Shown here: positions 63,544 through 64,000 of the stretch, piece by piece
Layout: every line of letters begins with the position of its first letter
Position numbering within the stretch: the stretch's first letter is position 1
Source: Methylobacterium radiodurans
GTDB lineage: Bacteria; Pseudomonadota; Alphaproteobacteria; Rhizobiales; Beijerinckiaceae
Reading direction: 5' to 3'
Length of the DNA stretch: 64,000 bases
Assembly (NCBI RefSeq): GCF_003173735.1
Contig: NZ_CP029551.1
Coordinates: 2,752,001 to 2,816,000 of the forward strand
The notes under the pieces: generated by a model
Told to the model about the DNA's origin: nothing
The model's database searches: none
What the model saw: only the letters and a program-made list of their open reading frames with translations
Position numbers and translations under genes: made by a program

Positions 63544-64000
63544 ATGATGCGCAACGTCCTGCCACGCGCCGCCCTGCGGCTGCTCCTCGCATGCGGCACC
63601 CTCGCCCTGAGCGATCCCGGCAGCGCGGCGGGGCCGGACGAGATCGCGCTTCCGGCCTCCGGCCGGCATCCCGAGAACGTCGCGGCCGACGCGAAGGGCA
63701 ATCTCTACGTCAGCAGCATCACGGAGGGCGGGGTCCTGAGGGTGGATGCCGGCAGCGGGGCCGTCACCCCGTTCCTGGCACCCGGCAGCCACGGGACGCG
63801 CTCGACCTTCGGCGTGCTCGTCGACGAGCCCAGCGGGACGCTCTGGGTCGCATCGAACGACGCCTCGATGCTCAGGATCCCGGGGCCGAGCGGAACCGAG
63901 GGCGCCTGGGTCAAGGCGCTCGACCTGCGCACTGGGGCGCTGAAATCCTCCGTCCGCCTGCCCGATCCGCGCTCCATCGCGAACGACTTCGCCCTCGGCA
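63544..64000 (+). CDS. Exported beta-propeller (SMP-30/NHL-like) protein, partial
   Basis: The first 152 residues are in the window; the frame is still open at base 64000. An N-terminal signal (LRLLLACGTLALSDPGSAA, with a lipobox-like LLAC) precedes HPENVAADAKGNLYVSSITEGGVLRVDAGSGAVTPFL and STFGVLVDEPSGTLWVASNDASMLRI. These are propeller blades of the SMP-30/gluconolactonase type. A periplasmic lactonase or binding role is possible; the rest of the protein is needed to decide. Confidence 0.8.
   Translation, partial: MMRNVLPRAALRLLLACGTLALSDPGSAAGPDEIALPASGRHPENVAADAKGNLYVSSITEGGVLRVDAGSGAVTPFLAPGSHGTRSTFGVLVDEPSGTLWVASNDASMLRIPGPSGTEGAWVKALDLRTGALKSSVRLPDPRSIANDFALG

Overview
The window is a high-GC alphaproteobacterial chromosome segment, most likely Methylobacterium/Methylorubrum (Hyphomicrobiales). 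The evidence is the codon usage, the family mix (hslVU, split Liv and Pot operons, a lone Flp pilin, many XRE and PRC-like small proteins), C-rich palindromic intergenic repeats of the kind common in that genus, and a GTTC-N7-GTTC SOS box, the alphaproteobacterial LexA signature.

Region 1 (1-38.7 kb) is ordinary chromosome. In order it holds: hslV, a chemoreceptor and hslU on the minus strand; a PLP aminotransferase; a RecD-like helicase, hemF, a RidA protein and a D-threonine-aldolase-like PLP enzyme (minus); a complete branched-chain amino-acid type ABC transporter livG-F-J-H-M (plus); crcB, mutL, an XRE regulator and tadA; stress-type small proteins (CsbD, DUF1328); a LysE exporter with a domain-of-unknown-function protein; an RluB-type pseudouridine synthase with a very long basic tail, coupled to rsmD; two alpha/beta hydrolases; an ABC-F ATPase; an AEC permease; an LpxC-like deacetylase; a Crp/Fnr regulator followed by a polyamine-type ABC transporter without a binding protein; an orphan Flp pilin; and a tandem glycosyltransferase with an unknown partner.

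Region 2 (38,777-58,973) is a 20.1-kb integrative element inserted in the 3' half of tRNA-Val(GAC) and bounded by a perfect 48-bp direct repeat. It reads as a degenerate prophage or phage satellite. A tyrosine integrase and an excisionase-like gene sit at the left end, divergent from a small XRE repressor-like gene across a set of inverted repeats. A plus-strand block follows: a Nu1-like terminase small subunit, HTH and small proteins, a capsid-type S49 protease, a coiled-coil protein, a tail-assembly chaperone with an apparent programmed -1 frameshift, and a short tape-measure-like protein fused to a lysozyme domain. No large terminase, portal, major capsid, tail tube or baseplate gene is visible. 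The right half is cargo: an AT-richer three-gene operon of unknown function (candidate defence system), an SDR remnant, a KTSC protein, a LexA-controlled umuDC operon, and an AT-rich small protein plus lipoprotein pair.

Region 3 (59-64 kb) is chromosome again. It starts with the displaced original terminator of tRNA-Val and gene debris (an epoxide hydrolase N-terminus), followed by an SDR-thiolase pair, an EthD-domain protein and the start of a secreted beta-propeller protein that runs off the window.

No rRNA operon, CRISPR array or intact insertion sequence was seen.
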